Positions 1 to 6,215 of a DNA stretch of 6,829 bases are shown here, one piece after another. The DNA is from Bacteroidota bacterium (GTDB taxonomy: Bacteria; Bacteroidota; Bacteroidia; Chitinophagales; Chitinophagaceae), in NCBI GenBank assembly GCA_025361325.1, contig JANYAL010000340.1:1-6829 (forward strand), written 5' to 3'. The notes beneath the pieces are model-generated. The model was not told where the DNA came from. It worked only from the letters and a program-made list of their open reading frames with translations, and searched no databases. The position numbers and the translations under genes are program-made. Position 1 is the stretch's first letter, and the number at the start of each line of letters is the position of its first letter.

Positions 1-1263
1 ACCGCTTTTTACGAATTTTTCTCCGAACATGTTCAGCAGGTGAAAGATAAGGAAGAAAATGATGGCTACTACCAGGGGCATCCCAAGTCCCCCTTTGCGT
101 ATGATTGAACCCAGCGGGGCACCTATGAAGAAAAGTACCAGGCAGGCCAGTGAGAGGGAGAATTTGCGGTGCCATTCGATGTCGTGGTTGAGTATGTCCT
201 TCTGGCGGTTCTCCATATCCAGGCTTGCATTCTGGATATCGTTACGCAGGGCAGTCAGTATGGCCAGGGATTCTTCCCTGATCTGTCTTCTCATGGAATC
301 GGGTATAAACAGTTCAAATTTCGCATACCGGGCAGCCGTATCGGGTATCTTTTTCCAGGTGCTGTCGGGTAGGGTTGTATAATGAAGATAATTGGCAGGG
401 TACTGTGCAATTTTCCTGTTGATCGAATCATTGATCTTTTTCAGCGAATCCATAGAAGCATTGAGTTGCCGGATGCTCTTCATTTTATAATTGTTCCTGT
501 AAACGCTGTCGTTGGTATTCATTTTTTGGAGGGCACTCAGGTCGAACAGCTTTTTAAAGGTTCTGAATCCCATTCGTATGTATTCTGTAGAAGAATCGGT
601 AGGGTAGCCTCTTTCCTGGTAACGGGTGCCGTTCTCAAGATTGAATTCCAGGAAATGGCTGTCGGGTGATATGTTCATCACTCCTTTTTCCGCAATGATG
701 CAGTTGTCCTGCGGGTTGGTATTGAATTCAAAGATCACCACATCATGTATGGTCTTTCCGTCGGCCTCTTTCTTTCCAACTTTTATGGCATAGTTGGGAA
801 TATGGGTAAAGAACACACCTTCCTTCAGGTCGAAAGCCGGCTTTTTCAGGTAAATGTCATTGTACAAAGCAACAAACTTCAGGTTGGCATACGGGATTAC
901 ATAATTGGCGAACAGGAAAGTTATTCCACAGAGCAAAACAGCAATCCACATCAGGGGTCGCATGAACCGGAGCAGTGAGATGCCTGCAGATTTTATGGCA
1001 ACGAGTTCAAAACTTTCGCCCAGGTTGCCAAATGTCATGATGGAGGATATGAGAATGGCGATGGGCATGGCCAGTGTAAGCATGGTGGCGCTTACGTACC
1101 AGAGGAATTTGCCGATGGTCACCATGTCCAGTCCCTTCCCTACCAGGTCATCAATATATTTCCATAGGTTCTGCATCATCAGCACAAAGAATGCGATGAA
1201 GAAAGTGATTATGAAAGGCCCTATGAAAGATTTGAGGATGAGCCTGTCTAGTTTCTTTATCAT
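1..1263 (-). CDS. LptF/LptG-family LPS export permease (YjgP/YjgQ), 3'-truncated by window edge
   Basis: This is an inner-membrane permease of the lipopolysaccharide transporter, in which LptF and LptG work with the LptB ATPase to extract LPS and pass it to the periplasmic bridge. The 421 residues in the window start at ATG 1263 (MIKKLDRLILKSF), behind an A-rich leader (GCAAAAAAGC), and stay open to base 1, so the C-terminus is outside. Hydrophobic segments lie near residues 13-31, 52-77, 104-121, 366-381 and 394-411. A polar stretch of about 125-360 matches the periplasmic beta-jellyroll domain. Family hallmarks are GESFELVAIKSAGISLLRF (82-100) and, after the fourth membrane segment, APLGSIIRKGGLGMPLV (382-398). 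A last membrane helix is probably missing beyond the edge. Residues 242-345 are rich in charged and polar residues, an insert often seen in Bacteroidota versions. The sequence alone does not settle whether this is LptF or LptG. The family call is firm. Confidence 0.93.
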   Translation of the reverse strand, partial: MIKKLDRLILKSFIGPFIITFFIAFFVLMMQNLWKYIDDLVGKGLDMVTIGKFLWYVSATMLTLAMPIAILISSIMTFGNLGESFELVAIKSAGISLLRFMRPLMWIAVLLCGITFLFANYVIPYANLKFVALYNDIYLKKPAFDLKEGVFFTHIPNYAIKVGKKEADGKTIHDVVIFEFNTNPQDNCIIAEKGVMNISPDSHFLEFNLENGTRYQERGYPTDSSTEYIRMGFRTFKKLFDLSALQKMNTNDSVYRNNYKMKSIRQLNASMDSLKKINDSINRKIAQYPANYLHYTTLPDSTWKKIPDTAARYAKFELFIPDSMRRQIREESLAILTALRNDIQNASLDMENRQKDILNHDIEWHRKFSLSLACLVLFFIGAPLGSIIRKGGLGMPLVVAIIFFLIFHLLNMFGEKFVKSG

Positions 1264-1291
1264 GAAAGCTTTTTTGCGGGATGGCAATGGG

Positions 1292-1311
1292 GTTACTGGT
1301 AACTTTGTAAC
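1292..1311. repeat. GTTAC/GTAAC inverted plus direct repeat in the divergent spacer
   Basis: GTTAC (1292-1296), GTAAC (1299-1303) and GTAAC (1307-1311) are packed into 20 bp. The first two form an inverted repeat with a 2-bp spacer; the last two are direct repeats 8 bp apart. The cluster covers the candidate -7 element and sits between two divergently transcribed genes, so an operator role is possible. Chance remains a real alternative for pentamers. Confidence 0.35.
1300..1307 (+). promoter_or_regulatory. Bacteroidota-type -7 promoter element (TAnnTTTG)
   Basis: TAACTTTG is a perfect match to the Bacteroidota -7 consensus TAnnTTTG. The best -33 TTG is at 1274-1276, giving a 23-bp spacer, slightly longer than the usual 19-21. 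A start of transcription about 5-8 bp downstream would fall near 1312-1315, leaving a leader of roughly 12-15 nt before ATG 1327. This placement argues against using the upstream in-frame TTG at 1312 as the start codon. The element overlaps a GTTAC/GTAAC inverted repeat (1292-1303). Confidence 0.5.
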
Positions 1312-1326
1312 TTGTATATTACCATT

Positions 1327-1971
1327 ATGGAACGCTCAACAAATTTAGCGCTTTCTCACGAGGAACAGGTACTGGTTGAAAACGCAGCCTGGGTAGTGAT
1401 GAAACGCGGCATCATGGAAAAAGGAGTAGGTCTTTTCAGTGAACTAAGTGAAAGGATGAAAGGTCTCATCGCCTCGAAATATACAAACTTGCCCGACCTG
1501 ATTCGTTCATCAGAACCAAAGATCTACAAAGGGGAGAATTATTGCATGCTTCCTTATGTGTTGCTTGATTATCCTAAATATTTCAGTAAGGCGGATATTT
1601 TTGTCATTCGGACTATGTTTTGGTGGGGGAATTTTTTCAGCATCACGCTTCAGTTGTCGGGCTGCTTTAAAACGGCCTTTGAAGGGGTGCTTGTTGGCCA
1701 ATACCAGCAATTGGATAAGCATGCATATTATCTTTGTGTTAATACAGATCCCTGGCAACATCATTTCGGGCAGGATAATTACCGTTCCCTGGAGGCTATG
1801 ACAGCGGATGAAATAAAAGGGATATTGTATCAGCGGCCTTTTATAAAGATTGCACGTAAATACGCTTTGGAACAATGGAATGAGATGCCTGGAATGCTGG
1901 AAGATGCTTTTAAAGTGATGCTGGAGATGTTATCCTTCCATGATATCACCCGGATGCTGATCCGGGAATAA
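1327..1971 (+). CDS. Uncharacterised protein of 214 residues
   Basis: I do not recognise a functional family. The start is placed at ATG 1327 (MERSTNLALSHEEQ) rather than the in-frame TTG at 1312, because a TAnnTTTG element at 1300-1307 puts the likely transcript start at about 1312-1315. The protein looks soluble: there is no signal peptide and no convincing membrane helix. The N-terminal third is probably helical and charged. The most distinctive stretch is aromatic, DIFVIRTMFWWGNFFSITLQ at residues 90-109, followed by DPWQHHFGQDNY at 141-152. This looks like a conserved core rather than random coding sequence, and I believe similar unannotated proteins occur in other Bacteroidota, but that is memory and unchecked. 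It is divergent from the Lpt permease gene and convergent with the START-like gene, so context gives little. A perfect hairpin overlaps its last codons (1949-1966). Confidence 0.82.
   Translation: MERSTNLALSHEEQVLVENAAWVVMKRGIMEKGVGLFSELSERMKGLIASKYTNLPDLIRSSEPKIYKGENYCMLPYVLLDYPKYFSKADIFVIRTMFWWGNFFSITLQLSGCFKTAFEGVLVGQYQQLDKHAYYLCVNTDPWQHHFGQDNYRSLEAMTADEIKGILYQRPFIKIARKYALEQWNEMPGMLEDAFKVMLEMLSFHDITRMLIRE
1949..1966 (+). other. Perfect 7-bp stem-loop over the last codons of the 1327-1971 gene
   Basis: CCCGGAT (1949-1955), loop GCTG, ATCCGGG (1960-1966) form a GC-rich perfect hairpin ending three bases before the TAA stop codon (1969-1971). On the plus strand it is followed by AATAAAAATTCG, not a T-run, so it is not a classical intrinsic terminator. 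It could slow 3'-exonuclease decay or be incidental to the codons used. Confidence 0.4.
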
Positions 1972-2019
1972 AAATTCGTTTAATTATAATACGGGATGTG
2001 TTTCGCTTTATTTTGAAAA

Positions 2020-2400
2020 TCAGCTACCCAGCCGATGGAACAATTCTTTCACCTGGTATTCCCATAACTGGCTTTGATCCTTGATATCCTTTTTTTCAGC
2101 ATAATCCTTGATGATGAGTATGGTTTGGTTGGTGACCTCCGATTTTTCGATACGGAATTCAAAATATTCATCTTTGGGCATATGCAGCCAGTGGTATTTT
2201 ACAAATTTATCCTGTTCGCTCTCCAGCAACTCAGCTTTGTCGGTGTTGCCATTCCATGAAAAACTGAATACATCATCCCTTTCATCCACTTTCTCAGCAA
2301 ACCACTCCTGTAAACCTGCAGGAGTCCTTAAAAAATCATACAAAATGCCAGGAGAACATCTTACAGGGTATTCCAGGGTATATAGAATTTTCTTACTCAT
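2020..2400 (-). CDS. START-like / SRPBCC (AHSA1-type) domain protein
   Basis: This is a single-domain protein of 126 residues with the helix-grip layout of the START/SRPBCC superfamily. An N-terminal strand (KKILYTLEYPV, 4-14) leads into a short helix SPGILYDFLRTPAGLQEWFA (16-35). Alternating strands follow, including FSFSWNG (45-51) and KFVKYHWL (65-72), and a C-terminal amphipathic helix from about residue 106 to the end closes the pocket. The LQEWFAEKV motif is typical of AHSA1-like proteins, some of which bind hydrophobic ligands or stimulate Hsp90. Bacteroidota carry a short stand-alone START-like family of this size, and no ligand is implied by the sequence. It starts at ATG 2400 and is convergent with the unknown gene, 48 bp apart. 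It probably has its own promoter in the AT-rich DNA to its right. It is cytoplasmic, with no signal peptide. Confidence 0.85.
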   Translation of the reverse strand: MSKKILYTLEYPVRCSPGILYDFLRTPAGLQEWFAEKVDERDDVFSFSWNGNTDKAELLESEQDKFVKYHWLHMPKDEYFEFRIEKSEVTNQTILIIKDYAEKKDIKDQSQLWEYQVKELFHRLGS

Positions 2401-2671
2401 TCTTTTATTTTAATGATTCCTTACTTATTGCAATAATAACAAAATAATCCACGTAACAAATTAATTAGGATATTTATTTTGTTAAATATAAGTGCATAAA
2501 ACATTAAACAAATCACATTTCAACATACTGAAATACAATCTATTAGAAAAGAATTATTTGGAGACATATTACAAATGCTATAAATTACGTTTAGGAATAT
2601 ATTTTTTTTAACAAATAATTAACCCGAACAACTATTTCCTCACTTAACCTTTAATCCACAGGCTTATGAGT
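2401..2671. other. AT-rich intergenic region between the START-like and sigma factor genes
   Basis: Hand counting gives 51 G+C in 240 bp (21%) over 2401-2640, far below the flanking genes. It must hold the divergent promoters of the START-like gene (minus) and the sigma gene (plus). No perfect TAnnTTTG with a good -33 was found; the best plus-strand candidate is TACGTTTA at 2586-2593 (one mismatch). A motif close to TAACAAAnnAAT recurs at 2437-2448, 2454-2465 and 2609-2620. No coding sequence or RNA gene is evident. Confidence 0.6.
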
Positions 2672-3541
2672 ATGCGTCAGCTCAAGATCACTAAGTCTAT
2701 TACCAACCGGGAGAGTCAGAGTTTGGAAAAGTACCTGCAAGAGATCGGAAAAGTTGAACTGATCACACCTGAAGAAGAAGTTAAACTGGCCATCCGCATC
2801 AAGCAGGGCGATCAGTATGCACTTGAAAAACTTACCAAGGCCAATCTTCGATTTGTGGTTTCTGTTGCCAAGCAATATCAAAACCAGGGTCTCACACTGC
2901 CCGATCTTATTAATGAAGGAAACCTTGGTCTTATAAAGGCGGCACAGCGTTTTGACGAAACCAGGGGTTTTAAATTCATCTCATACGCCGTATGGTGGAT
3001 ACGCCAGAGCATCTTACAGGCATTGGCAGAACAGTCCAGGATCGTTCGTTTGCCTTTGAATAAAGTGGGCCTCACGAACCGCATCAGCAAGGCCTATTCA
3101 CAACTGGAACAGGAGTATGAAAGAGAACCTACTCCCGAAGAACTGGCTATTTTGCTGGATATGGATCCTGAAGAGATCGCCGCCACTCTGTGCGTTGCTG
3201 CCAGGCATGTGAGTATGGACCAACCCCTTGCAGATGGGGAGGACAGTACCCTGATCGATGTGCTCATCAATCCGGATGCCATCAGTACCGACAATGAACT
3301 GGTTTTTAAAGCCTCCCTGAAAACTGAGATAGACAGGTCCCTGAGCACACTCACGGAAAGACAGAAAGATGTCATCCGTTTTTTCTTTGGAATTGGGGTG
3401 GACCATGCCCTGAGCCTCGAAGATATCGGAGAGCATTTCAACCTTACCCGTGAAAGGGTAAGACAGATAAAGGACAAGGCGATCACCAAATTACGATCCG
3501 CTTCCCGCTGTAAATTACTCAAGACCTTCCTGGGTGCCTGA
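2672..3541 (+). CDS. rpoD: RpoD/SigA-family RNA polymerase sigma factor
   Basis: A sigma-70 factor that binds core RNA polymerase and directs promoter recognition. Its 289 residues (start ATG 2672, [14 protein letters not shown]) match the short Bacteroidota primary sigma, which lacks region 1.1; ATG 2666 would add only two residues. Region 1.2 is at about 13-46 and region 2 at 51-121. The latter includes the core-binding and -10 recognition segment [17 protein letters not shown] and [20 protein letters not shown], essentially identical to other Bacteroidota RpoD. Region 3 spans about 128-206. Region 4 (about 219-273) carries the recognition helix [10 protein letters not shown]. Unlike regions 1.2-2, the second half looks diverged: [12 protein letters not shown], the [14 protein letters not shown] stretch, [13 protein letters not shown] and the tail [18 protein letters not shown] differ from the RRLRHTSRSKALK type I remember for the principal factor. 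It may therefore be a paralogue rather than the only RpoD. Confidence 0.93.
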   Translation: MRQLKITKSITNRESQSLEKYLQEIGKVELITPEEEVKLAIRIKQGDQYALEKLTKANLRFVVSVAKQYQNQGLTLPDLINEGNLGLIKAAQRFDETRGFKFISYAVWWIRQSILQALAEQSRIVRLPLNKVGLTNRISKAYSQLEQEYEREPTPEELAILLDMDPEEIAATLCVAARHVSMDQPLADGEDSTLIDVLINPDAISTDNELVFKASLKTEIDRSLSTLTERQKDVIRFFFGIGVDHALSLEDIGEHFNLTRERVRQIKDKAITKLRSASRCKLLKTFLGA

Positions 3542-3576
3542 TAATCGCCAGTTACTTATTAAGGGAACCCTATGTT

Positions 3577-3606
3577 TATTTCAGATATTGGTAACTGAAA
3601 TATTTT
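3577..3606 (+). terminator. Weak candidate terminator after the sigma gene
   Basis: TATTTCAG (3577-3584) and CTGAAATA (3595-3602) can form an 8-bp, AT-rich stem with a 10-nt loop, followed by TTTTATTC. It lies 35 bp after the TGA stop codon of the sigma gene. The stem is weak and the T-run short and interrupted. The 3' arm can instead pair with CAGTTAC at 3549-3555. Confidence 0.3.
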
Positions 3607-3710
3607 ATTCATCGTTTATTCCTTCCCAAATTTTATTATTATCTGTAATGAACTGAGAACTAAAACAAAGTGCTGACTTAATTCAATTTTAATAATCCTT
3701 TAATTTACCC

Positions 3711-3718
3711 GAAATTTG
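3711..3718 (+). promoter_or_regulatory. Possible -7 element upstream of odhB
   Basis: GAAATTTG matches TAnnTTTG at all but the first base and lies 21 bp before ATG 3740, similar to the spacing at the 1327 gene. No TTG is present at the usual -33 distance; TTT at 3688-3690 is the nearest. Weak call, supported mainly by position in a 198-bp gap before a well-defined start codon. Confidence 0.25.
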
Positions 3719-3739
3719 TACATTCTTAAATCAGCGTAC

Positions 3740-4951
3740 ATGTCAATCGATATAAAAGTTCCAACGGTCGGTGAAAGTATCAATGAAGTAACCCTGGTCA
3801 AATGGCATAAGCAGGAGGGGGAATGGGTTGACCGCGATGCGGTCATCGCTGAACTGGAAAGCGAAAAAGCCACTTTTGAGATCAATGCGGAACAGGCCGG
3901 GACTTTGCAAATCAAGGCCAAAGAAGGAGATGTCCTTCACATAGGTGACCTGGTCGCCACCATTGATACAGCTGCCGTAAGAAATGAAAGTTCATCAAAA
4001 AATGAGGTTGAACTCACCAAAGTAAATCCAAAGCATGGACCGGCGGTGAAGTCACAGACCACTACCGATCTTAAAGCAACGCCTGTTGCCGCGGCCATGA
4101 TTGTTGATCGTAAAGTGGACGTTAGGGAAGTCGTTCCCAGCGGCAGTAACGGCAGGATCCTTAAACAGGATGTGATGGATGCCTTACAACACCCCGGACA
4201 AAAACCGGGCACTGTCTTATTTGGAAGGAATGAACGTGCGGAGAAGATGACTGTATTGCGAAAAACCATCAGCCGCAGGTTGGTGGAGGCAAAGAACACT
4301 ACTGCCATGCTCACCACTTTCAATGAGGTTGATATGAGTGCCATCCTGGCGGCACGGGCCAGGTACAAAGAAATGTTCAGCAAGACCCACGGGGTGAACC
4401 TTGGTTTAATGAGCTTCTTCACCAAGGCCTGTAGTTATGCCCTGTTGGAATGGCCGGCGGTGAATGCCTATATTGACGCGGACAGTATCATTTACCACGA
4501 TTATTGTGATATATCCATTGCTGTTAGTGCACCGAAAGGACTGGTGGTGCCCGTGATCCGCAATGCAGAGAGTCTTGGTATGGCTGCCATTGAGTTCAAA
4601 GTGGCCGAACTGGCTGCCAGGGCAAAGGACAATAAACTTACCGTTGAGGAAATGACGGGTGGTACGTTCACCATCACCAATGGTGGCATCTTTGGTTCCA
4701 TGATGAGCACGCCCATCATCAATATTCCCCAGTCTGCCATACTTGGAATGCATAAGATACAGGACAGGCCGGTGGCACTAAACGGACAGGTTGTGATCCG
4801 GCCTATGATGTATCTGGCGCTGAGTTACGATCACCGGATCGTGGACGGCAGGGAATCCGTGGGTTTCCTGGTACGGGTGAAAGAATTACTGGAAAACCCC
4901 GGTTTAATGCTCTTCGGTAAAGACCCTTTGAAAAGTTTACTGGAGTTATAG
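3740..4951 (+). CDS. odhB: 2-oxoglutarate dehydrogenase E2, dihydrolipoyllysine succinyltransferase
   Basis: E2 core of the 2-oxoglutarate dehydrogenase complex (TCA cycle). It transfers the succinyl group from E1 via lipoyl-lysine to CoA. It has 403 residues, starting at ATG 3740 ([16 protein letters not shown]); an in-frame TTG at 3716 adds only an unrelated YILKSAY stretch. The lipoyl domain spans about 2-77, with the lipoylated lysine K43 in ESEKATFEI. An Ala/Lys/Thr-rich linker leads to a peripheral-subunit-binding domain at about 113-148 ([12 protein letters not shown] ... [15 protein letters not shown]). The catalytic domain covers about 168-403, with [29 protein letters not shown] and the active-site SYDHRIVDG (H365, D369). 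The [18 protein letters not shown] segment favours the succinyl- over the acetyltransferase. The E1 gene (odhA), often adjacent, is not next to it here; upstream is a sigma factor and downstream a methyltransferase. The length is normal and all key residues are present. Confidence 0.95.
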   Translation: MSIDIKVPTVGESINEVTLVKWHKQEGEWVDRDAVIAELESEKATFEINAEQAGTLQIKAKEGDVLHIGDLVATIDTAAVRNESSSKNEVELTKVNPKHGPAVKSQTTTDLKATPVAAAMIVDRKVDVREVVPSGSNGRILKQDVMDALQHPGQKPGTVLFGRNERAEKMTVLRKTISRRLVEAKNTTAMLTTFNEVDMSAILAARARYKEMFSKTHGVNLGLMSFFTKACSYALLEWPAVNAYIDADSIIYHDYCDISIAVSAPKGLVVPVIRNAESLGMAAIEFKVAELAARAKDNKLTVEEMTGGTFTITNGGIFGSMMSTPIINIPQSAILGMHKIQDRPVALNGQVVIRPMMYLALSYDHRIVDGRESVGFLVRVKELLENPGLMLFGKDPLKSLLEL

Positions 4952-4992
4952 TCAATGTTGAACCTGTATGCACGTGCAAGGTGGTCAATGTT
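4951..4992. repeat. Palindrome TGCACGTGCA flanked by GTCAATGTT direct repeats
   Basis: In the 82-bp gap between odhB and the methyltransferase, GTCAATGTT occurs at 4951-4959 and again at 4984-4992. Between them lies TGCACGTGCA (4969-4978), a perfect 10-bp palindrome. The arrangement resembles a small operator, but no regulator can be named and both elements are short. Confidence 0.35.
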
Positions 4993-5033
4993 ACATGGGT
5001 GATCCTTTACTGTCTTTTATTTCCCAAATAATA

Positions 5034-6215
5034 ATGCATTACCATTCCTACTTAAATACAGCAACGCATATCATTCGAACCTATTCTGGCGCAACGCCTT
5101 TATCCGTTTTCCTGAAACGTTTTTTTTCAGCCGACCAGAAATACGGTTCCAGCGACAGGAAAAATATTGCTGCCATTTGTTATTACTATTATCGGTTGGG
5201 AAAAGCCGTACGCCATATCGATATTACGGAAAGGATCATCCTGGCTACTTTTTTATGTGAACAGAAATCAAACGGTCTCCTGAAATCATTAAGGCCCGAA
5301 TGGAACAATCATATTACAACTACCCTTCAGCAAAAACTGGAAATGACCTGCTTTGATGTACAGGATATTTTTCCATGGAAAGATGAATTGAGTGCAGGTA
5401 TTGATCATCTGCAATATGCCGGTTCTTTTCTGCACCAGCCACACCTGTTCTTACGGATAAGGCCCGGCAATAAGGACCGGGTCATTAATAGACTGCAGAT
5501 GGCGGGGCTGAATTTTTCTCTGGTGTATGATGATTGCATTGATTTACTAAATTCCACTAAACTGGATGGAATCATTGAGCCGGACCAGGACGTGGTGATA
5601 CAGGACTATAATTCTCAAAAAGTACTGGATTTTTTAAAGCAACCAGAAACCCGATCCCAGTTTCCTTTATCCGGACTCCGGCATCCAGCCTCTATATGGG
5701 ATTGCTGTGCAGCCAGTGGCGGTAAATCGATACTGGCCTTTGATATACTGCAGGGCAATATTGAACTCACGGTATCTGATATAAGGGAAAATATCCTTGC
5801 TAATCTGGAGGCGCGTTTTTCCATGGCAGGTATTAGAGGGTACCGTTCATTTTTGTCGGACCTAGGCAGGGACCTTTGTCAACTTCCTGCTACTCCCTGT
5901 CAACTGCTGATCTGCGATAGTCCCTGTACAGGCAGTGGCACCTGGAGCAGGAATCCGGAGCAATTATTCTATTTCGAGCAAAATCAGATCGGGGTGTATG
6001 CAGAACGGCAATGCAGCATCGTTTCCCACGTTATTCCGGGTCTGCAAAAGGGCGGATTATTCTTCTATATCACCTGTTCGGTATTCAGGAAAGAGAATGA
6101 AGCAATCACACAGTACATGAAGGAAAAGTGGCACCTGCAATTGCTAAAGGAGGAATTACTGAATGGGTATGACAAGTGTGCTGATACCATGTATGTAGCC
6201 GTATTCCGAAATTAA
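5034..6215 (+). CDS. RsmB/NOP-family RNA (cytosine-5) methyltransferase
   Basis: SAM-dependent m5C methyltransferase of the RsmB/NOP2/Sun family, expected to modify rRNA or tRNA. The start is set at ATG 5034 (MHYHSYLNTATHII), because the family in Bacteroidota begins at this HLNTA-like helix. Upstream in-frame ATGs at 4968 and 4995 would add up to 22 unlike residues across a palindromic spacer. The protein has 393 residues. The N-terminal 1-210 hold an RNA-binding module with KYGSSDRKNIAAICYYYYRLG (37-57). The Rossmann catalytic domain follows: motif I DCCAASGGKS (223-232), SDIRENI for ribose binding (248-254), motif IV DSPCTGSGTWSRNPE with C298, and motif VI YITCSVFRKENE with C348. In this family the TC cysteine attacks the base and the PC cysteine helps release the product; both are present. 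The target nucleotide cannot be read from the sequence. The stop codon TAA (6213-6215) abuts the stop codon of the next, convergent gene. Confidence 0.92.
   Translation: MHYHSYLNTATHIIRTYSGATPLSVFLKRFFSADQKYGSSDRKNIAAICYYYYRLGKAVRHIDITERIILATFLCEQKSNGLLKSLRPEWNNHITTTLQQKLEMTCFDVQDIFPWKDELSAGIDHLQYAGSFLHQPHLFLRIRPGNKDRVINRLQMAGLNFSLVYDDCIDLLNSTKLDGIIEPDQDVVIQDYNSQKVLDFLKQPETRSQFPLSGLRHPASIWDCCAASGGKSILAFDILQGNIELTVSDIRENILANLEARFSMAGIRGYRSFLSDLGRDLCQLPATPCQLLICDSPCTGSGTWSRNPEQLFYFEQNQIGVYAERQCSIVSHVIPGLQKGGLFFYITCSVFRKENEAITQYMKEKWHLQLLKEELLNGYDKCADTMYVAVFRN

Noticed and set aside
382..669. 95-codon plus-strand reading frame
   Set aside because: Antisense to the periplasmic domain of the Lpt permease, with no promoter or family support.
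905..1348. 147-codon plus-strand reading frame
   Set aside because: It is antisense to the well-supported Lpt permease and its translation is a low-complexity Met/Ser-rich shadow with no family features.
2010..2020. ATTTTGAAAAT as a terminator hairpin
   Set aside because: The arms leave a one-base loop, which cannot form a hairpin; it is simply an AT-rich palindrome.
3094..3522. 142-codon minus-strand reading frame
   Set aside because: Antisense to the sigma factor; Ser/Leu-rich shadow translation without recognisable motifs.
3937..4425. 162-codon minus-strand reading frame
   Set aside because: It lies wholly antisense to odhB, whose lipoyl, binding and catalytic domains are unmistakable.
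4968..5033. Upstream extension of the methyltransferase from ATG 4968 or 4995
   Set aside because: The extra residues do not resemble the family N-terminus, and the stretch contains part of a palindrome/direct-repeat arrangement typical of non-coding spacer.
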